Source: Neobacillus novalis NBRC 102450
Lineage (GTDB): Bacteria > Bacillota > Bacilli > Bacillales > Cytobacillaceae
Direction of reading: 5' to 3'
DNA: 64,000 nt
NCBI RefSeq assembly: GCF_001591805.1
Contig: NZ_BCVP01000004.1
Location: 62,001-126,000, forward strand
Below the pieces are notes generated by a model, which searched no databases, had not been told where the DNA came from, and saw only the letters and a program-made list of their open reading frames with translations. Made by a program: the position numbers and the translations under genes. Positions 25,622 to 35,658 of the stretch are shown here, piece by piece; the stretch's first letter is position 1, and each line of letters starts with the position of its first letter.

Positions 25622-27054
25622 GAAATATTCTTCACTTTTAAGTAATCGAGTATGTTCTGGACGGCTGCCTCTCCTTGATCAATACAATCGGGAATGCCGA
25701 CGCCTCCATAAGAAGAACCAGCTAAGAAAACCCCTGGTAACTCTGCTTTTACTTGCCCTAAAATGGATGTCAGCCGTTGTTTATGTCCAACGGTATATTG
25801 CGGCATCGAATTATTCCAACGAGAAACAAGCGAAAATTCAGGATTCATCGTGATATCCATGGTTTTCTTTAAGTCATCGAGCACAATTTTAATGATTTGA
25901 TCATCTGAAAGGTCGACAATCGTTTCATCACCTGCTCTCCCCACATAACAGCGGAGTAATACTTTCCCTTCTGGAGTGGAATGAACCCACTTTTTATGTG
26001 TCCAAGTACAGGCAGTGATGGAATAATCGCTGTTTCTTGAAACAACAAATCCTGTGCCGTCAATATCTTTCTTTATTGCCTCCTTCGGAAAGGCTAAAGC
26101 TACTGTAGCAACGGATGTTGATGGAACGGATTTAAATGGATCAAAAAGGCTATATTCAGAGAACATCATTTGCGTTACCTTGTGAGGGGTGGCGGCAATT
26201 ATACAATCTGCCTTTACCGTTTCCCCATTATTAAGGTAAATTTCATATTTTTGCTGTACCTTGGTAATCTTGTCAACACGGTGCCCTTTTAAAATCGATT
26301 TAGCATCCAGCTTTGCTTCTATCGCTTCCGCGAACGATTGAAGACCGCTTTTAAAGGTTAAAAAAGCACCTTTTGTTTTTTCCTTAGTCTCAGGCTTTTT
26401 AGGTTGTGTTGGGGTGGATCTTTTCATTCCCATGATCAGGCTTCGGTATTTCTGTTCCACCTCGTAAAATTGCGGGAACGTGGACATTAGGCTCAATTGG
26501 TCAATATCACCGGCATAAATACCTGATAATAACGGTTCAATTAAATTTTCAACCACCTCATCGCCCAATCTTCTTCTAAAGAATTCGCCTAATGATTGGT
26601 CTTTTCCACTTTCTGACCGGGGTAGAATAAAATCAGCCGCAGCTCTTAGTTTACCGGGAACGGAAAAAAGACCTGTGGTGATAAATGGCCCTATTTCCGT
26701 TGGAATGCCCATAATCGAACCACCGGGCATAGAATGCAGTTTCTCATTAACAAGAACATACGATTTACCCGTGGAATTAGGAATTAATTGGTCATCCATC
26801 CCAACTTCCTTTGCTAGTCGTATGATACTTGTTTTTCGCGCCAAAAATGAATCCGGGCCTCTTTCTATCGTGTATCCGTCGCGAACGACGGTCTGCATCT
26901 TTCCTCCGAGACGGTGTGATGCTTCTATGAGTTGAATTTCGATCGGTAATTTATGTTCCCGGATTGTTTTTTGAAGATAGAAAGCCGACGCGAGCCCTGT
27001 TATTCCTCCTCCAATAATGACAACCTTTTGTTTTTCTTCCGTCACGGACGTCAC
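25603..27054 (-). CDS. cgoX: Coproporphyrinogen III oxidase (CgoX, formerly HemY)
   Basis: A 483-residue FAD enzyme. N-terminal dinucleotide-binding motif VVIIGGGITGLASAFYL (about 10-26), IERGPDSFLARK (about 62-73) and the C-terminal FAD segment GVFLAGSSYGGVGIPDCIDQGEAA (about 446-469). In Firmicutes this enzyme oxidises coproporphyrinogen III to coproporphyrin III in the coproporphyrin-dependent haem pathway. It is the last gene of hemE-cpfC-cgoX, 26 bp after cpfC. Confidence 0.93.
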   Translation of the reverse strand: MTSVTEEKQKVVIIGGGITGLASAFYLQKTIREHKLPIEIQLIEASHRLGGKMQTVVRDGYTIERGPDSFLARKTSIIRLAKEVGMDDQLIPNSTGKSYVLVNEKLHSMPGGSIMGIPTEIGPFITTGLFSVPGKLRAAADFILPRSESGKDQSLGEFFRRRLGDEVVENLIEPLLSGIYAGDIDQLSLMSTFPQFYEVEQKYRSLIMGMKRSTPTQPKKPETKEKTKGAFLTFKSGLQSFAEAIEAKLDAKSILKGHRVDKITKVQQKYEIYLNNGETVKADCIIAATPHKVTQMMFSEYSLFDPFKSVPSTSVATVALAFPKEAIKKDIDGTGFVVSRNSDYSITACTWTHKKWVHSTPEGKVLLRCYVGRAGDETIVDLSDDQIIKIVLDDLKKTMDITMNPEFSLVSRWNNSMPQYTVGHKQRLTSILGQVKAELPGVFLAGSSYGGVGIPDCIDQGEAAVQNILDYLKVKNISKEAVH

Positions 27055-27080
27055 CTTCTTTCATGTATTTCCTACAAAGT

Positions 27081-28016
27081 TCATTCCACTGCCATTTTAA
27101 GAACGACAGCTGCCAAGCAATCAATAAATTCTTCCTTTGCATTCGGCATTTCTGGACGGTAGTAGCTTGCTCCTATTTCGTCCGTCACATTTTTACATTC
27201 AAAATCATTATCATAGAGCACTTCAAGGTGGTCACAGACAAACCCGACAGGCGCATAAACGAATGCCTTATAATGATGCTCTCTAAATAAATCCCTTGTT
27301 AAATCCTGAACGTCTGGGCCGATCCAAGGCTCAGGAGTATTTCCGGCACTTTGCCAGCCAATTTGGTAATTCTTTATCCCCGCCTGTTCAGCAATTAAAT
27401 CAGCCGTTTCCTGAAGCTGTTTTGGGTAAGGGTCTTGGAATTGTAAGATCTTTTCGGGCAGGCTGTGTGCAGATACAATAAGGAATGCTTCATCCTTTTC
27501 TTCTACCGGCATCTGTTCAAAGATATGTTTCACTTTTTCTGCCCAATAGCTAATAAATTTTGGTTCCTGATACCAGCTTTCAATTGTTCTTATTTTTAAG
27601 CTGCCGCCCAATTTTTCTGCTTCTTCCAAAGCTCTGCCGTTGTACGATTTTACACTAAAGGTTGAAAAATGCGGCGCAAGGACGATACTTACAGCCTCTT
27701 CAATCCCGTCCTCGTGCATTTGTTTAACAGCATCTTCAATGAATGGTTCGATGTGTTTTAACCCTAAATACATTTTAAATTCGATTTGATCTTGAATTTT
27801 ATTTAAGTGCTCTTCAAGCTTCTCCGCCTGGTCCAGGGTGATTTTTGCAAGAGGAGAAATCCCGCCGATTGCTTCGTAACGACTGCGAAGCTCGTCAATC
27901 ATCTCTGGAGTTGGTTTCCGACCATGACGAATATGCGTATAATATCTCTCTAAATCCTCTAATTTATATGGAGTTCCGTAAGCCATTACCAGCAGGCCTA
28001 TTTTCTTTTTTGTCAT
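27081..28016 (-). CDS. cpfC: Coproporphyrin III ferrochelatase (CpfC, formerly HemH)
   Basis: A 311-residue ferrochelatase. It starts [17 protein letters not shown] and has the conserved active-site region [32 protein letters not shown] (His about 183) and the acidic metal-path segment near [17 protein letters not shown] (about 257-273). It inserts iron into coproporphyrin III. It lies between hemE and cgoX; an intrinsic-terminator-like hairpin separates it from hemE. Confidence 0.93.
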   Translation of the reverse strand: MTKKKIGLLVMAYGTPYKLEDLERYYTHIRHGRKPTPEMIDELRSRYEAIGGISPLAKITLDQAEKLEEHLNKIQDQIEFKMYLGLKHIEPFIEDAVKQMHEDGIEEAVSIVLAPHFSTFSVKSYNGRALEEAEKLGGSLKIRTIESWYQEPKFISYWAEKVKHIFEQMPVEEKDEAFLIVSAHSLPEKILQFQDPYPKQLQETADLIAEQAGIKNYQIGWQSAGNTPEPWIGPDVQDLTRDLFREHHYKAFVYAPVGFVCDHLEVLYDNDFECKNVTDEIGASYYRPEMPNAKEEFIDCLAAVVLKMAVE

Positions 28017-28064
28017 CTATCTTGCACCTCATTTTTAAGTCTCTTCGCGTTTGCTTTTTTAGGT

Positions 28065-28103
28065 AAAAAAGGGCCATTTTCCTTATCCATGCTAATGACC
28101 CTT
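28065..28103 (-). terminator. Terminator-like hairpin between hemE and cpfC
   Basis: On the minus strand AAGGGTCATT pairs with AATGGCCCTT over 10 bp (one G-T), then TTTT. It could reduce read-through from hemE into cpfC-cgoX. Confidence 0.65.
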
Positions 28104-28173
28104 CAAAAGCAGCTCATTCTATTGTGCCAAAAAACTGGACCGCTTACCAATTTTAACACTTGCAGACGAGCAC

Positions 28174-29220
28174 CTAGCGGCTTAATTTGGAGGCAGAATA
28201 CTCATGAATGAATGAAGCTAATCTTTTCAACGTTTCTGGTTTAACAGATGGGAATACCCCGTGACCTAAATTAAAGATATAACCGTCTTGTGCCATGCCT
28301 TGGTCTAAGATTGCTTTTGTTCTTTCCTCAATGACCTCCCAAGGAGCTAAGAGAATAGCAGGATCAAGGTTGCCTTGAACAGTTTTATGAATGCCAAGTG
28401 CTCTTGCCTGGTGAATTGGCAGGCGCCAATCTAACCCGACGACATCGATAGGAAGGTCATTCCATTCTAATGCCAAGTGGCTTGCGCCAACGCCGAACAT
28501 TATTAAAGGAACATTTTCTTCTTTTAATGACGCAAAGATTCGATTCATAATAGGCTTAATGAAATAACGGTAATCCTCGACATTTAAGGCACCAACCCAT
28601 GAATCAAAAATCTGGATTGCTTTTGCGCCAGCCTTTATTTGCGACTTCACGTATGTAATAACCATGTCGCCTAGTTTATCCATTAAGGCAAACCATGCTT
28701 TCGGCTCTGTGTACATGAAGGCTTTTGTCTTATTGTAGTTTTTTGAAGGGCCGCCTTCAATCATATAGCTGGCAAGGGTAAACGGCGCCCCTGAAAAACC
28801 GATTAATGGTACATTCAATTGCTCTTTCGTCAATAACTTGATTGTGTCTAATACATACAGAACATCTTCTTCCGGATGTAGTTCTGTTAACTTTTCAACA
28901 TCGGCTAGTGATTGAATTGGATTGTCAATTACCGGTCCAATTCCACCCTTTATTTCCACATTCATCCCCATCGCTGGCAGTGGAGTCATGATATCTTTGT
29001 AAAGAATCGCTGCATCCACGTTATACTGCTCAACAGGTAAGCGTGTTACGTACGCACATAGCTCAGGCTGATGTGTAATTTCAAATAATGAATACTTTTC
29101 TTTAATTTCCCGATACTCCGGCTGTGACCGCCCAGCTTGGCGCATATACCAGACAGGTACATGGTCTGTTTTCTCTCCTCTGGCTGCTTTTAAAAATGTT
29201 TCATTAATTGTTCTAGTCAT
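28174..29220 (-). CDS. hemE: Uroporphyrinogen decarboxylase
   Basis: A 348-residue UroD. Signatures: [16 protein letters not shown] (about 20-35) and [17 protein letters not shown] (about 140-156), and the catalytic Asp region [13 protein letters not shown] (about 69-81). It decarboxylates uroporphyrinogen III to coproporphyrinogen III. ATG 29220 is chosen because AAAGGTGG sits 9 bp before it and the family begins at this point; a 13-codon upstream extension is not conserved. Confidence 0.94.
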   Translation of the reverse strand: MTRTINETFLKAARGEKTDHVPVWYMRQAGRSQPEYREIKEKYSLFEITHQPELCAYVTRLPVEQYNVDAAILYKDIMTPLPAMGMNVEIKGGIGPVIDNPIQSLADVEKLTELHPEEDVLYVLDTIKLLTKEQLNVPLIGFSGAPFTLASYMIEGGPSKNYNKTKAFMYTEPKAWFALMDKLGDMVITYVKSQIKAGAKAIQIFDSWVGALNVEDYRYFIKPIMNRIFASLKEENVPLIMFGVGASHLALEWNDLPIDVVGLDWRLPIHQARALGIHKTVQGNLDPAILLAPWEVIEERTKAILDQGMAQDGYIFNLGHGVFPSVKPETLKRLASFIHEYSASKLSR

Positions 29221-29435
29221 GAATAAAATCCACCTTTCAAAGACATGTCTGTTTACCATTTTAATATATAAAGCGTAAATTTAAAAACTTTCGCTAGTTA
29301 CAAACTCTCTCCACTATATCGATTAATCCTATTTGTGTATAGCTAACGATAATAACTGTCAAAAAACTTTCAAGAGTTTCAACTTTTAACACAATGGGGA
29401 GTATAATATAAAAATATCAATTTAGAGGGGGGAAC

Positions 29436-29939
29436 ATGCAAATGAACATCTTTTTGACCGCAGGAACGTTCGATTTTTTAAAAAAGATGGAAAACAAATA
29501 TCCAGAAGAAGTAATGGTGACAATGATCAATCAGAATGGAGCCTTATTACTTCATGAAACAAACGGGAAAACCTTATTTAAAGAACCGCGCCGCTATGAA
29601 GTGCTGGAAGCAAGCGGTGAATTAAAAAAAGAGGGCTTTGCGGTCATGAACCATATTCCTGTAACAGAAGAAGGACGCCCAGTATTTGAACATCAAATGA
29701 AAAATAGTGCCGGAAAAGTGGAGAATCAGTTAGGGTTTATTTCTTTTCGAGTGCTCCGCCCGTTATCTTCCAATACATATATCATCATTTCGGTCTGGGA
29801 AAATGAACTTTTTCTTCAAAAGTGGCAAAGCTCTGAGTCCTTTTTTGGAGCCCACCAAACTAAAGCTTTCGTGAATAACCTGCAGCCAAAGATTTTCGAA
29901 AGCGGCTCATACGTAAGCAAATATACGATAACCGAATAG
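29436..29939 (+). CDS. hmoB: Haem-degrading monooxygenase HmoB
   Basis: A 167-residue protein with a C-terminal antibiotic-biosynthesis-monooxygenase (ABM) fold: GFISFRVLRPLSSNTYIIISVWENELFLQKWQSSESFFGAHQ (about 108-149), as in HmoB (YhgC) of B. subtilis. It would open haem and release iron. It is divergent from hemE, so haem synthesis and turnover genes share the intergenic region. A second ATG six bases further in is equally well spaced from AGAGGGGGG. Confidence 0.82.
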   Translation: MQMNIFLTAGTFDFLKKMENKYPEEVMVTMINQNGALLLHETNGKTLFKEPRRYEVLEASGELKKEGFAVMNHIPVTEEGRPVFEHQMKNSAGKVENQLGFISFRVLRPLSSNTYIIISVWENELFLQKWQSSESFFGAHQTKAFVNNLQPKIFESGSYVSKYTITE

Positions 29940-29954
29940 GCTTTGTTATCACTG

Positions 29955-29980
29955 AATGGAGTAAATTACTCCATTTTTTT
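29955..29980 (+). terminator. Terminator of hmoB
   Basis: TGGAGT and ACTCCA pair around a 5-base loop, followed by seven T. Confidence 0.85.
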
Positions 29981-30102
29981 AATATTTTTCTAAAAATATT
30001 TCTTTCTCCCTCCTCACCACTTGTTGTAATTTTCATATTCTGTATTACATCCAAACAGGGCGAATGCCCATGTTCCTTGGATAGTAGAGAGGAGGAAAAT
30101 GC

Positions 30103-31500
30103 ATGATTGTCGAGCTTACTGCTCTTCATTGGATATATGTAGTCTTTATTGCGCTTATTATCGGGGTTATGATTATGCGACGCGACACAACGATTGTTTG
30201 TATTGCTGGGATATTCTTAATTGCCATTACGGCCACCGGGAGTTTAAGTCATGCCATTAGCAGTATCTTCAATAGTTTCAGCTACGCCATTACTGAGTTA
30301 TTATCTACTATTCTCGTGATTTCCATCATTGTCGCCATGAGCAACACGTTGACAACAACCGGGATCAATGATGTCATGATTTCCCCTTTTCGAAAATTAA
30401 TCCGTAACCCTACACTTGCTTATTGGACAATTGGGATTCTGATGATGGTCATTTCCTGGTTCTTCTGGCCTTCACCCGCAGTAGCGTTACTGGGAGCTGT
30501 CCTTCTTCCGGTTGCGATTAGGGCAGGACTTCCAGCACTTGGTGTAGCGATGGCGATGAACTTGTTCGGACACGGGATTGCCTTATCGGGAGACTTTGTA
30601 ATCCAAGCGGCACCAAAACTGACGGCTGATGCGGCTGGACTTCCTATCCAAGACGTTATTAATGCCAGCATCCCATTAGTATTTATTATGGGCCTTGTGA
30701 CAACCGTTGCTGCCTTTTACTTTTTAAAAAGGGATATGAAGCGCGGTGTTCTAAAAACGACAGCGGCAGTTGAATCGAAGTCACCGACAGAGGTTTCCAA
30801 CCTGCCGGAACTTTTATCCACCATCCAAAGACGATTCTTCGCTATCCTCGTTCCCTTATTATTTGCTGCTGATGTGGCTGCCATGTCAATCCTCGATTTA
30901 GCAGGCGGGGATGCAACTGCATTAATCGGCGGCACCTCGATTCTGATTCTTTTATTGATCACATTAACAAGTCACAAAAACAAAGGACTTGAAAAAACAA
31001 CTCAGTATTTAATTGAAGGGTTCACCTTCGGATTTAAGGTATTTGGTCCCGTCATTCCAATCGCCGCTTTTTTCTATTTAGGTGATTCCGGATTCGGAAA
31101 AATTATTGGCGAGTATTTACCAAAAGCTTCGCAAGGAATCGTCAATGATTTAGGTGTTGCCCTTGCAGGCGTTGTTCCTTTAAGCAAAGCTGTTGGAGCT
31201 GTTACTTTGACAACGGTTGGTGCTATTACCGGACTAGATGGTTCCGGATTTTCGGGAATTTCCCTTGCCGGATCGGTTGCCAGTTTATTTGCAGTCGCGA
31301 TTGGCAAAGGTGCTGCCACTCTGACAGCGCTTGGGCAAATAGCCGCTATTTGGGTAGGCGGCGGTACACTCGTCCCGTGGGCGTTAATCCCAGCAGCCGC
31401 AATCTGTAACGTCGACCCATTCGAACTCGCAAGACGAAACCTTGTGCCAGTTATGATTGGCCTCATTGTAACCACAATAGCAGCGATGGTTTTAATCTAA
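30103..31500 (+). CDS. YhfA-like membrane transporter
   Basis: A 465-residue integral membrane protein with roughly 11-12 hydrophobic segments spread along its whole length. It starts MIVELTALHWIYVVFIALIIGVMIMRRDTTIVC behind GAGAGGAGG. It resembles YhfA of B. subtilis, a carboxylate/ion-transporter-superfamily-like protein of unknown substrate, and occupies the same position next to the M20 peptidase gene and hmoB. Gly/Ala-rich re-entrant-like stretches (for example GSVASLFAVAIGKGAATLTALGQ near residues 385-407) fit that superfamily. Confidence 0.75.
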   Translation: MIVELTALHWIYVVFIALIIGVMIMRRDTTIVCIAGIFLIAITATGSLSHAISSIFNSFSYAITELLSTILVISIIVAMSNTLTTTGINDVMISPFRKLIRNPTLAYWTIGILMMVISWFFWPSPAVALLGAVLLPVAIRAGLPALGVAMAMNLFGHGIALSGDFVIQAAPKLTADAAGLPIQDVINASIPLVFIMGLVTTVAAFYFLKRDMKRGVLKTTAAVESKSPTEVSNLPELLSTIQRRFFAILVPLLFAADVAAMSILDLAGGDATALIGGTSILILLLITLTSHKNKGLEKTTQYLIEGFTFGFKVFGPVIPIAAFFYLGDSGFGKIIGEYLPKASQGIVNDLGVALAGVVPLSKAVGAVTLTTVGAITGLDGSGFSGISLAGSVASLFAVAIGKGAATLTALGQIAAIWVGGGTLVPWALIPAAAICNVDPFELARRNLVPVMIGLIVTTIAAMVLI

Positions 31501-31509
31501 TTTTTAATG

Positions 31510-31533
31510 CGGCTGACTTTGTCAGCCTTTTTT
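31510..31533 (+). terminator. Terminator of the yhfA-like gene
   Basis: GGCTGAC and GTCAGCC pair around TTT, followed by TTTTTT. Confidence 0.85.
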
Positions 31534-31535
31534 AG

Positions 31536-31622
31536 ACGATAGGAACGTATAACTTTCCCATCAGGCATAAGTGCAACTACGCCTCATGAACCGCATAACG
31601 GCTCGCCAATCGGCGAGTTTTC
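31536..31622 (+). repeat. Dispersed three-hairpin repeat, copy 1
   Basis: Shares the core CATAAGTGCAACTACGCC with copies at 35960-36055 and 40673-40750. The unit starts with an AGGAA..TTCCC hairpin, then an AGGC..GCCT hairpin, and ends with a CGCCAATCGGCGAG palindrome. It fills most of the 190-bp gap before the M20 gene. Confidence 0.75.
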
Positions 31623-31691
31623 TAATGTCTTAATTGAAGAAAAATGTTAAAATAGTTTGAATATACTATTAAACAGTTGGGGGGATTATTA

Positions 31692-32870
31692 ATGCTAGAC
31701 AAGTTGTTTTCTAAATTAGAAGCTTCCTATGAAGATATGGTCGCTATCCGCAGATACCTGCACCAGCATCCGGAATTATCCTTTCAAGAAGATGAAACGG
31801 CGAAATATATCCAATCCTTTTACGAAAAGCTAAATATAGAAGTAAAAGGGAACGTGGGCGGCAATGGCGTAGTTGCACGGGTGTATGGCTGCAAGCCGGG
31901 TAAAACAGTTGCATTGCGGGCAGACTTTGATGCATTGCCCATCCAAGATGAAAAGGATGTTCCCTACAAATCATTAGTGCCCGGCGTTATGCATGCCTGT
32001 GGGCATGACGGACATACTGCAACCCTTCTTCTGCTCGCTAAAGCATTAAATGAACTTAAAGACGAGCTTGAAGGAACTTACGTCTTTATACATCAACACG
32101 CGGAAGAATATGCACCAGGCGGGGCGAAACCAATGATTGAGGACGGCTGTTTAGATGGTGTCAATGTCATTTTCGGCACCCATTTATGGGCCGGAGAACC
32201 GACTGGGACAATCCAATATCGAACAGGCCCAATTATGGCGGCGGCTGATCGCTTTGAAATTGAAATTCAAGGCCAAGGCGGACATGGGGCCCAGCCTCAT
32301 AAAACGAAAGATGCGATTGTAACCGCCTCACAGCTTGTAGTAAATCTCCAGCAAATTGTTAGCCGCAGAGTCAATCCCGTAGAATCTGCCGTCGTTACGG
32401 TCGCCTCCTTTACGGCGCAAAATGCCTTCAATGTGATTGCCGACAAGGCCAAGCTTGTTGGAACCGTCCGGACCTTTAATGAAGAGGTTCGAACATTCAT
32501 TGAGGAGGAAATTGAACGTATGATTCATGGTACATGTTATACGTCCAACTGCACCTATAGCTATGATTTTGTGAGAGGATACCCAGCAGTTGTTAATCAT
32601 GCAAAGGAAACTGAGTTTTTAATCGCCTGCACAGAAGATGTTGCTGAGGTGAAAACAATCGAGGAAACTGAGCCGCAAATGGGCGGCGAGGATTTTGCCT
32701 ATTATTTAGAAAAAGTTCCGGGAACATTCTTTTTCACTGGTGCCAAACCGCTTGGTAACGCCGGAGGGTATCCACATCACCATCCCAAATTTGATATCGA
32801 TGAAAACGCGATGTTAATTGCTGCAAAAACATTGGGAACAGCAGCAATTAAAATTCACGGAGCTGGATAA
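31692..32870 (+). CDS. M20 family amidohydrolase (YhaA-like)
   Basis: A 392-residue N-acyl amino acid amidohydrolase-like enzyme. Metal-binding motifs: ALRADFDALPIQDE (about 75-88), HACGHDGHTATLLLLA (about 102-117), HQHAEEYAPGGA (about 133-144) and the C-terminal HHHPKFDIDE (about 359-368). It would release amino acids from N-acyl or aromatic conjugates. I start it at ATG 31692, 8 bp after GGGGGG; the track-style TTG start is inside that site. Its place next to ecsC matches yhaA. Confidence 0.85.
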   Translation: MLDKLFSKLEASYEDMVAIRRYLHQHPELSFQEDETAKYIQSFYEKLNIEVKGNVGGNGVVARVYGCKPGKTVALRADFDALPIQDEKDVPYKSLVPGVMHACGHDGHTATLLLLAKALNELKDELEGTYVFIHQHAEEYAPGGAKPMIEDGCLDGVNVIFGTHLWAGEPTGTIQYRTGPIMAAADRFEIEIQGQGGHGAQPHKTKDAIVTASQLVVNLQQIVSRRVNPVESAVVTVASFTAQNAFNVIADKAKLVGTVRTFNEEVRTFIEEEIERMIHGTCYTSNCTYSYDFVRGYPAVVNHAKETEFLIACTEDVAEVKTIEETEPQMGGEDFAYYLEKVPGTFFFTGAKPLGNAGGYPHHHPKFDIDENAMLIAAKTLGTAAIKIHGAG

Positions 32871-32875
32871 TAGTA

Positions 32876-32909
32876 AATCCCCTGAACACTCATAGTTCAG
32901 GGGATTTTT
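32876..32909. terminator. Terminator between the M20 gene and ecsC
   Basis: AATCCCCTGAAC and GTTCAGGGGATT are perfect 12-base arms around a 7-base loop followed by TTTT, between convergent genes. Confidence 0.88.
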
Positions 32910-33612
32910 GCAGTAACCTCAGGCGATAGGCGTTCATTGCGGTTTCACCTAACTGCTTTAAAAGATTGTTATTGGCATAAGCACCAACAATCGCACCAAT
33001 ACCCGGAACAAGCTGGAATAACTTCGCAAGGTCAATATAATCCCGATATTCCTGCTGAAACTTTCGCCAATCCATTTCAACCAGGTCATGCTTGCGGCTT
33101 TCCCAATTTTCAATATCGGATAATGTCTTTCTGCGAATTTCATTACTTGAAAACGCAAGCTGAAAAACATGGAGAATACATAACCGTTCTTCATAATCCT
33201 TTGTATTAAAACCGTAAACGGAAGCTGCTTCAAACAGAAATTTCATCTTTATTGTAAGTAATAAGGGAAAGTCTGCGAGACCAAGTAGGATTCCTCCCGC
33301 GCCGGTTCCCGCTCCCTCTACCACTGCTGTCTTCTGGTAGGCAGCAATTTTCCTGAGTGCCAATTCGTCTCTTTCAGCAAGTGTTAAGCCGTGTGCCTGA
33401 TCTTTCACTGTCGTTGCCTGCGAACCAAATAAGGTGGCTTTTACCATTGCCTTTATGCTCTCCGTCATTACCTCATGAACCTTCTCGGGAATCCAGCCAT
33501 TTATTTTCCCTTGGGCTTTTTTCGATAAGCGATTCATCATTCCTGAGCGTCTCGATAATTTCCGTTTCCATTCTTCTACTTCTTCGTAAACCTTTAATTC
33601 ATATTCGTTCAT
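32890..33612 (-). CDS. ecsC: EcsC family protein
   Basis: A 240-residue EcsC protein: MNEYELKVYEEVEEWKRKL at the N-terminus and the Gly/Ala-rich amphipathic core VVEGAGTGAGGILLGLADFPLLLTIKMKFLFEAASVYGF (about 100-138), then LVPGIGAIVGAYANNNLLKQLGETAMNAYRLR. Start ATG 33612 follows AGAAGGGTG. The function of EcsC is unknown; it is linked with the EcsAB transporter. About 100 bp and a terminator separate it from ecsB. Confidence 0.85.
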   Translation of the reverse strand: MNEYELKVYEEVEEWKRKLSRRSGMMNRLSKKAQGKINGWIPEKVHEVMTESIKAMVKATLFGSQATTVKDQAHGLTLAERDELALRKIAAYQKTAVVEGAGTGAGGILLGLADFPLLLTIKMKFLFEAASVYGFNTKDYEERLCILHVFQLAFSSNEIRRKTLSDIENWESRKHDLVEMDWRKFQQEYRDYIDLAKLFQLVPGIGAIVGAYANNNLLKQLGETAMNAYRLRLLQKSPEL

Positions 33613-33674
33613 GTTATTCCACACCCTTCTCCGCTAACTTAACCTTCATTACGACGGCATCAGCACAAAAGTTT

Positions 33675-33709
33675 CAAAAAAAATCTCCCTTCGATGCGAA
33701 AGGAGATTT
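33675..33709 (-). terminator. Terminator of ecsAB
   Basis: AAATCTCC and GGAGATTT pair on the minus strand and are followed by eight T. Confidence 0.82.
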
Positions 33710-33713
33710 CTCA

Positions 33714-34925
33714 CTATACTTTTAACCGCTTTTTACTGTATAGATAAACGAATAAAAGACTAAACACAGCACCTGCCAATAATACTAGCAGTGCAATCAA
33801 TATTTCACCTTTAATTAGGATAAATAAAGCAAAAATTGCCGTTTGAACGAATAAAATGACCATCATTAGCTTATGGAAAGCTGCGAGTTTGCTTTTTGGG
33901 GCAACTGGATATAAGTCAACCCAAAGCTTGTTTTGATGATGATTCCAAAGGGGCAGCAGTTGAAACCCCGTTAAATATAAAAATAACACGCTAAGCAGCA
34001 GTTGCCCCAAGCCAAAGGATATAAAATAGATACCAAGTGCGCCAATGACCGTTAAGCGGATAAAAAGCCCCAAATAATCCGATGCGCGCAAAAATGCCCG
34101 TGAAAACAAATAAAGATAGGTCTTGTCCTCTGCAAAAGCAATTCGATTAATCAAAATGTCGAGCCATTTTCGCCTTTTGACAGTAGCTTTTAACTGCGGC
34201 ACATCGGTAAACATATTGGCGAGGCGGTAAAAGGAAGCCATTCGCTTCTCTTCTCCGTCAATTAAGATATCCCATTTGAGCCCCATATTTCTTGTTCGAA
34301 CAAAAAATGAACGGTAATAAAACGCCATTACCACAACCATCAGCAACAGGAATAGCAGGTTTGCTTGTTTTAATAACAAATACGTAAAAGCTGCATTTAA
34401 AAAATAACGGACAACCATGTCCCATCTCTTTACAGAAGGCTGGACGAAATAGTGGATTCTCCAATCAACTGCCATATTCCAGGCTTTGACAATTAACAAT
34501 GCAGCCAGGAATGGGACAAATAAACGAAAGCCTGTGCTGTTAATATGGGCATACATCGGCATAAGTACTGCTAGAACCATTAAGAGAATATACCCTTGAA
34601 ATGCCAGACTTATTACCCCGGAACGCAGGAAGTATCCCTTTAATTTATTTTCCAGCGGGATTAAAAATACCTGATCCGCTTCAAGGAGAAAATTATAAAC
34701 AGGACTGTAGGTCAACAATAACCCGATTAGAATAGCGATAATGAGTTCGGCAGGGAATCCGGCTGGGAGTGTTACAATCCATTTTTGATAATAAAAGGCT
34801 CCTGCTCCAATCAGAAACAACAACACAATCACAAGATGGCCATTAAATATGTATCGTAAATATCTTCCTAAATCTTTAACGCGGCCGCCAGCCCGCTCCT
34901 TCCAAAGCTTTTTATCATCAAACAT
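33714..34925 (-). CDS. ecsB: ABC transporter permease EcsB
   Basis: A 403-residue membrane protein with around 8-10 hydrophobic segments arranged in two groups (about 25-170 and 280-400). It starts MFDDKKLWKERAGGRVKDLGRYLRYIFNGHL, the EcsB N-terminus, and overlaps the ecsA stop by 8 bp. With EcsA it forms an ABC transporter that in B. subtilis influences secretion, intramembrane proteolysis by RasP, competence and sporulation. Substrate undecided. Confidence 0.9.
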   Translation of the reverse strand: MFDDKKLWKERAGGRVKDLGRYLRYIFNGHLVIVLLFLIGAGAFYYQKWIVTLPAGFPAELIIAILIGLLLTYSPVYNFLLEADQVFLIPLENKLKGYFLRSGVISLAFQGYILLMVLAVLMPMYAHINSTGFRLFVPFLAALLIVKAWNMAVDWRIHYFVQPSVKRWDMVVRYFLNAAFTYLLLKQANLLFLLLMVVVMAFYYRSFFVRTRNMGLKWDILIDGEEKRMASFYRLANMFTDVPQLKATVKRRKWLDILINRIAFAEDKTYLYLFSRAFLRASDYLGLFIRLTVIGALGIYFISFGLGQLLLSVLFLYLTGFQLLPLWNHHQNKLWVDLYPVAPKSKLAAFHKLMMVILFVQTAIFALFILIKGEILIALLVLLAGAVFSLLFVYLYSKKRLKV

Positions 34926-35658
34926 AATTTTCTTCCTTCGTCAATTGAATATACAAATCATCTAGAGAAGCTGAAGGCATGGCGAATTGCTCCCTTAGCT
35001 CTACCAAAGTCCCTTTGGCACGAATCTTCCCTTCATGCAGGATGATAAAACGATCACAATACTTTTCCGCTGTTGCCAGAATATGCGTCGACATTAAGAT
35101 ACCGGCTCCGTTATCTTTCATTTTTTTCATCAAATCTAGCAGTGATTGAATTCCAAGCGGATCGAGACCGACAAATGGTTCATCAACAATATAAAGTGAT
35201 GGCTGAACGAGGAAGGCACACATGATCATCACCTTTTGTTTCATCCCTTTGGAGAAATGGGCCGGAAACCATTTTAATCGTTTTTCCATTCGAAATTCTG
35301 ATAACAGCTTAGGAACGCGTTCCTTATAAGCGGGCTCATCTAAACCGTAAGCCATGGCGGTAAGCCGCAAATGCTCGTCCAGTGTTAGTTCTTCATATAA
35401 AACTGGTGTTTCCGGAACAAAGGTAAACAATCGTCGATAGGCTTCCTTGTCTTCCGTAAAAGTTTGTCCCTTTATTTTTATTGCGCCTTGGTGCGGCTCC
35501 ATTAAGCCGATGATATGTTTGATAGTTGTACTTTTCCCGGCCCCATTCAAGCCTATAAGTCCGACCAGCTCCCCCTCCTGAACTTCAAAGGAAACATCCT
35601 TTAATACAGGGTTTCTTGTATATCCACCAACAAGATTTTCGATTGATAATAAAGACAT
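34918..35658 (-). CDS. ecsA: ABC transporter ATP-binding protein EcsA
   Basis: A 246-residue ABC ATPase: Walker A GLNGAGKST (about 35-43), signature FSKGMKQKV (about 134-142) and Walker B LYIVDEPFVGLDP (about 155-167). I use ATG 35658, 8 bp after AAGGA; a TTG two codons upstream is possible. First gene of ecsAB. Confidence 0.92.
   Translation of the reverse strand: MSLLSIENLVGGYTRNPVLKDVSFEVQEGELVGLIGLNGAGKSTTIKHIIGLMEPHQGAIKIKGQTFTEDKEAYRRLFTFVPETPVLYEELTLDEHLRLTAMAYGLDEPAYKERVPKLLSEFRMEKRLKWFPAHFSKGMKQKVMIMCAFLVQPSLYIVDEPFVGLDPLGIQSLLDLMKKMKDNGAGILMSTHILATAEKYCDRFIILHEGKIRAKGTLVELREQFAMPSASLDDLYIQLTKEENYV

Noticed and set aside
31074-31475. 133-codon minus-strand open frame
   Set aside because: Antisense to the yhfA-like transporter; a Pro/Ala-rich composition typical of a shadow of a hydrophobic coding region.
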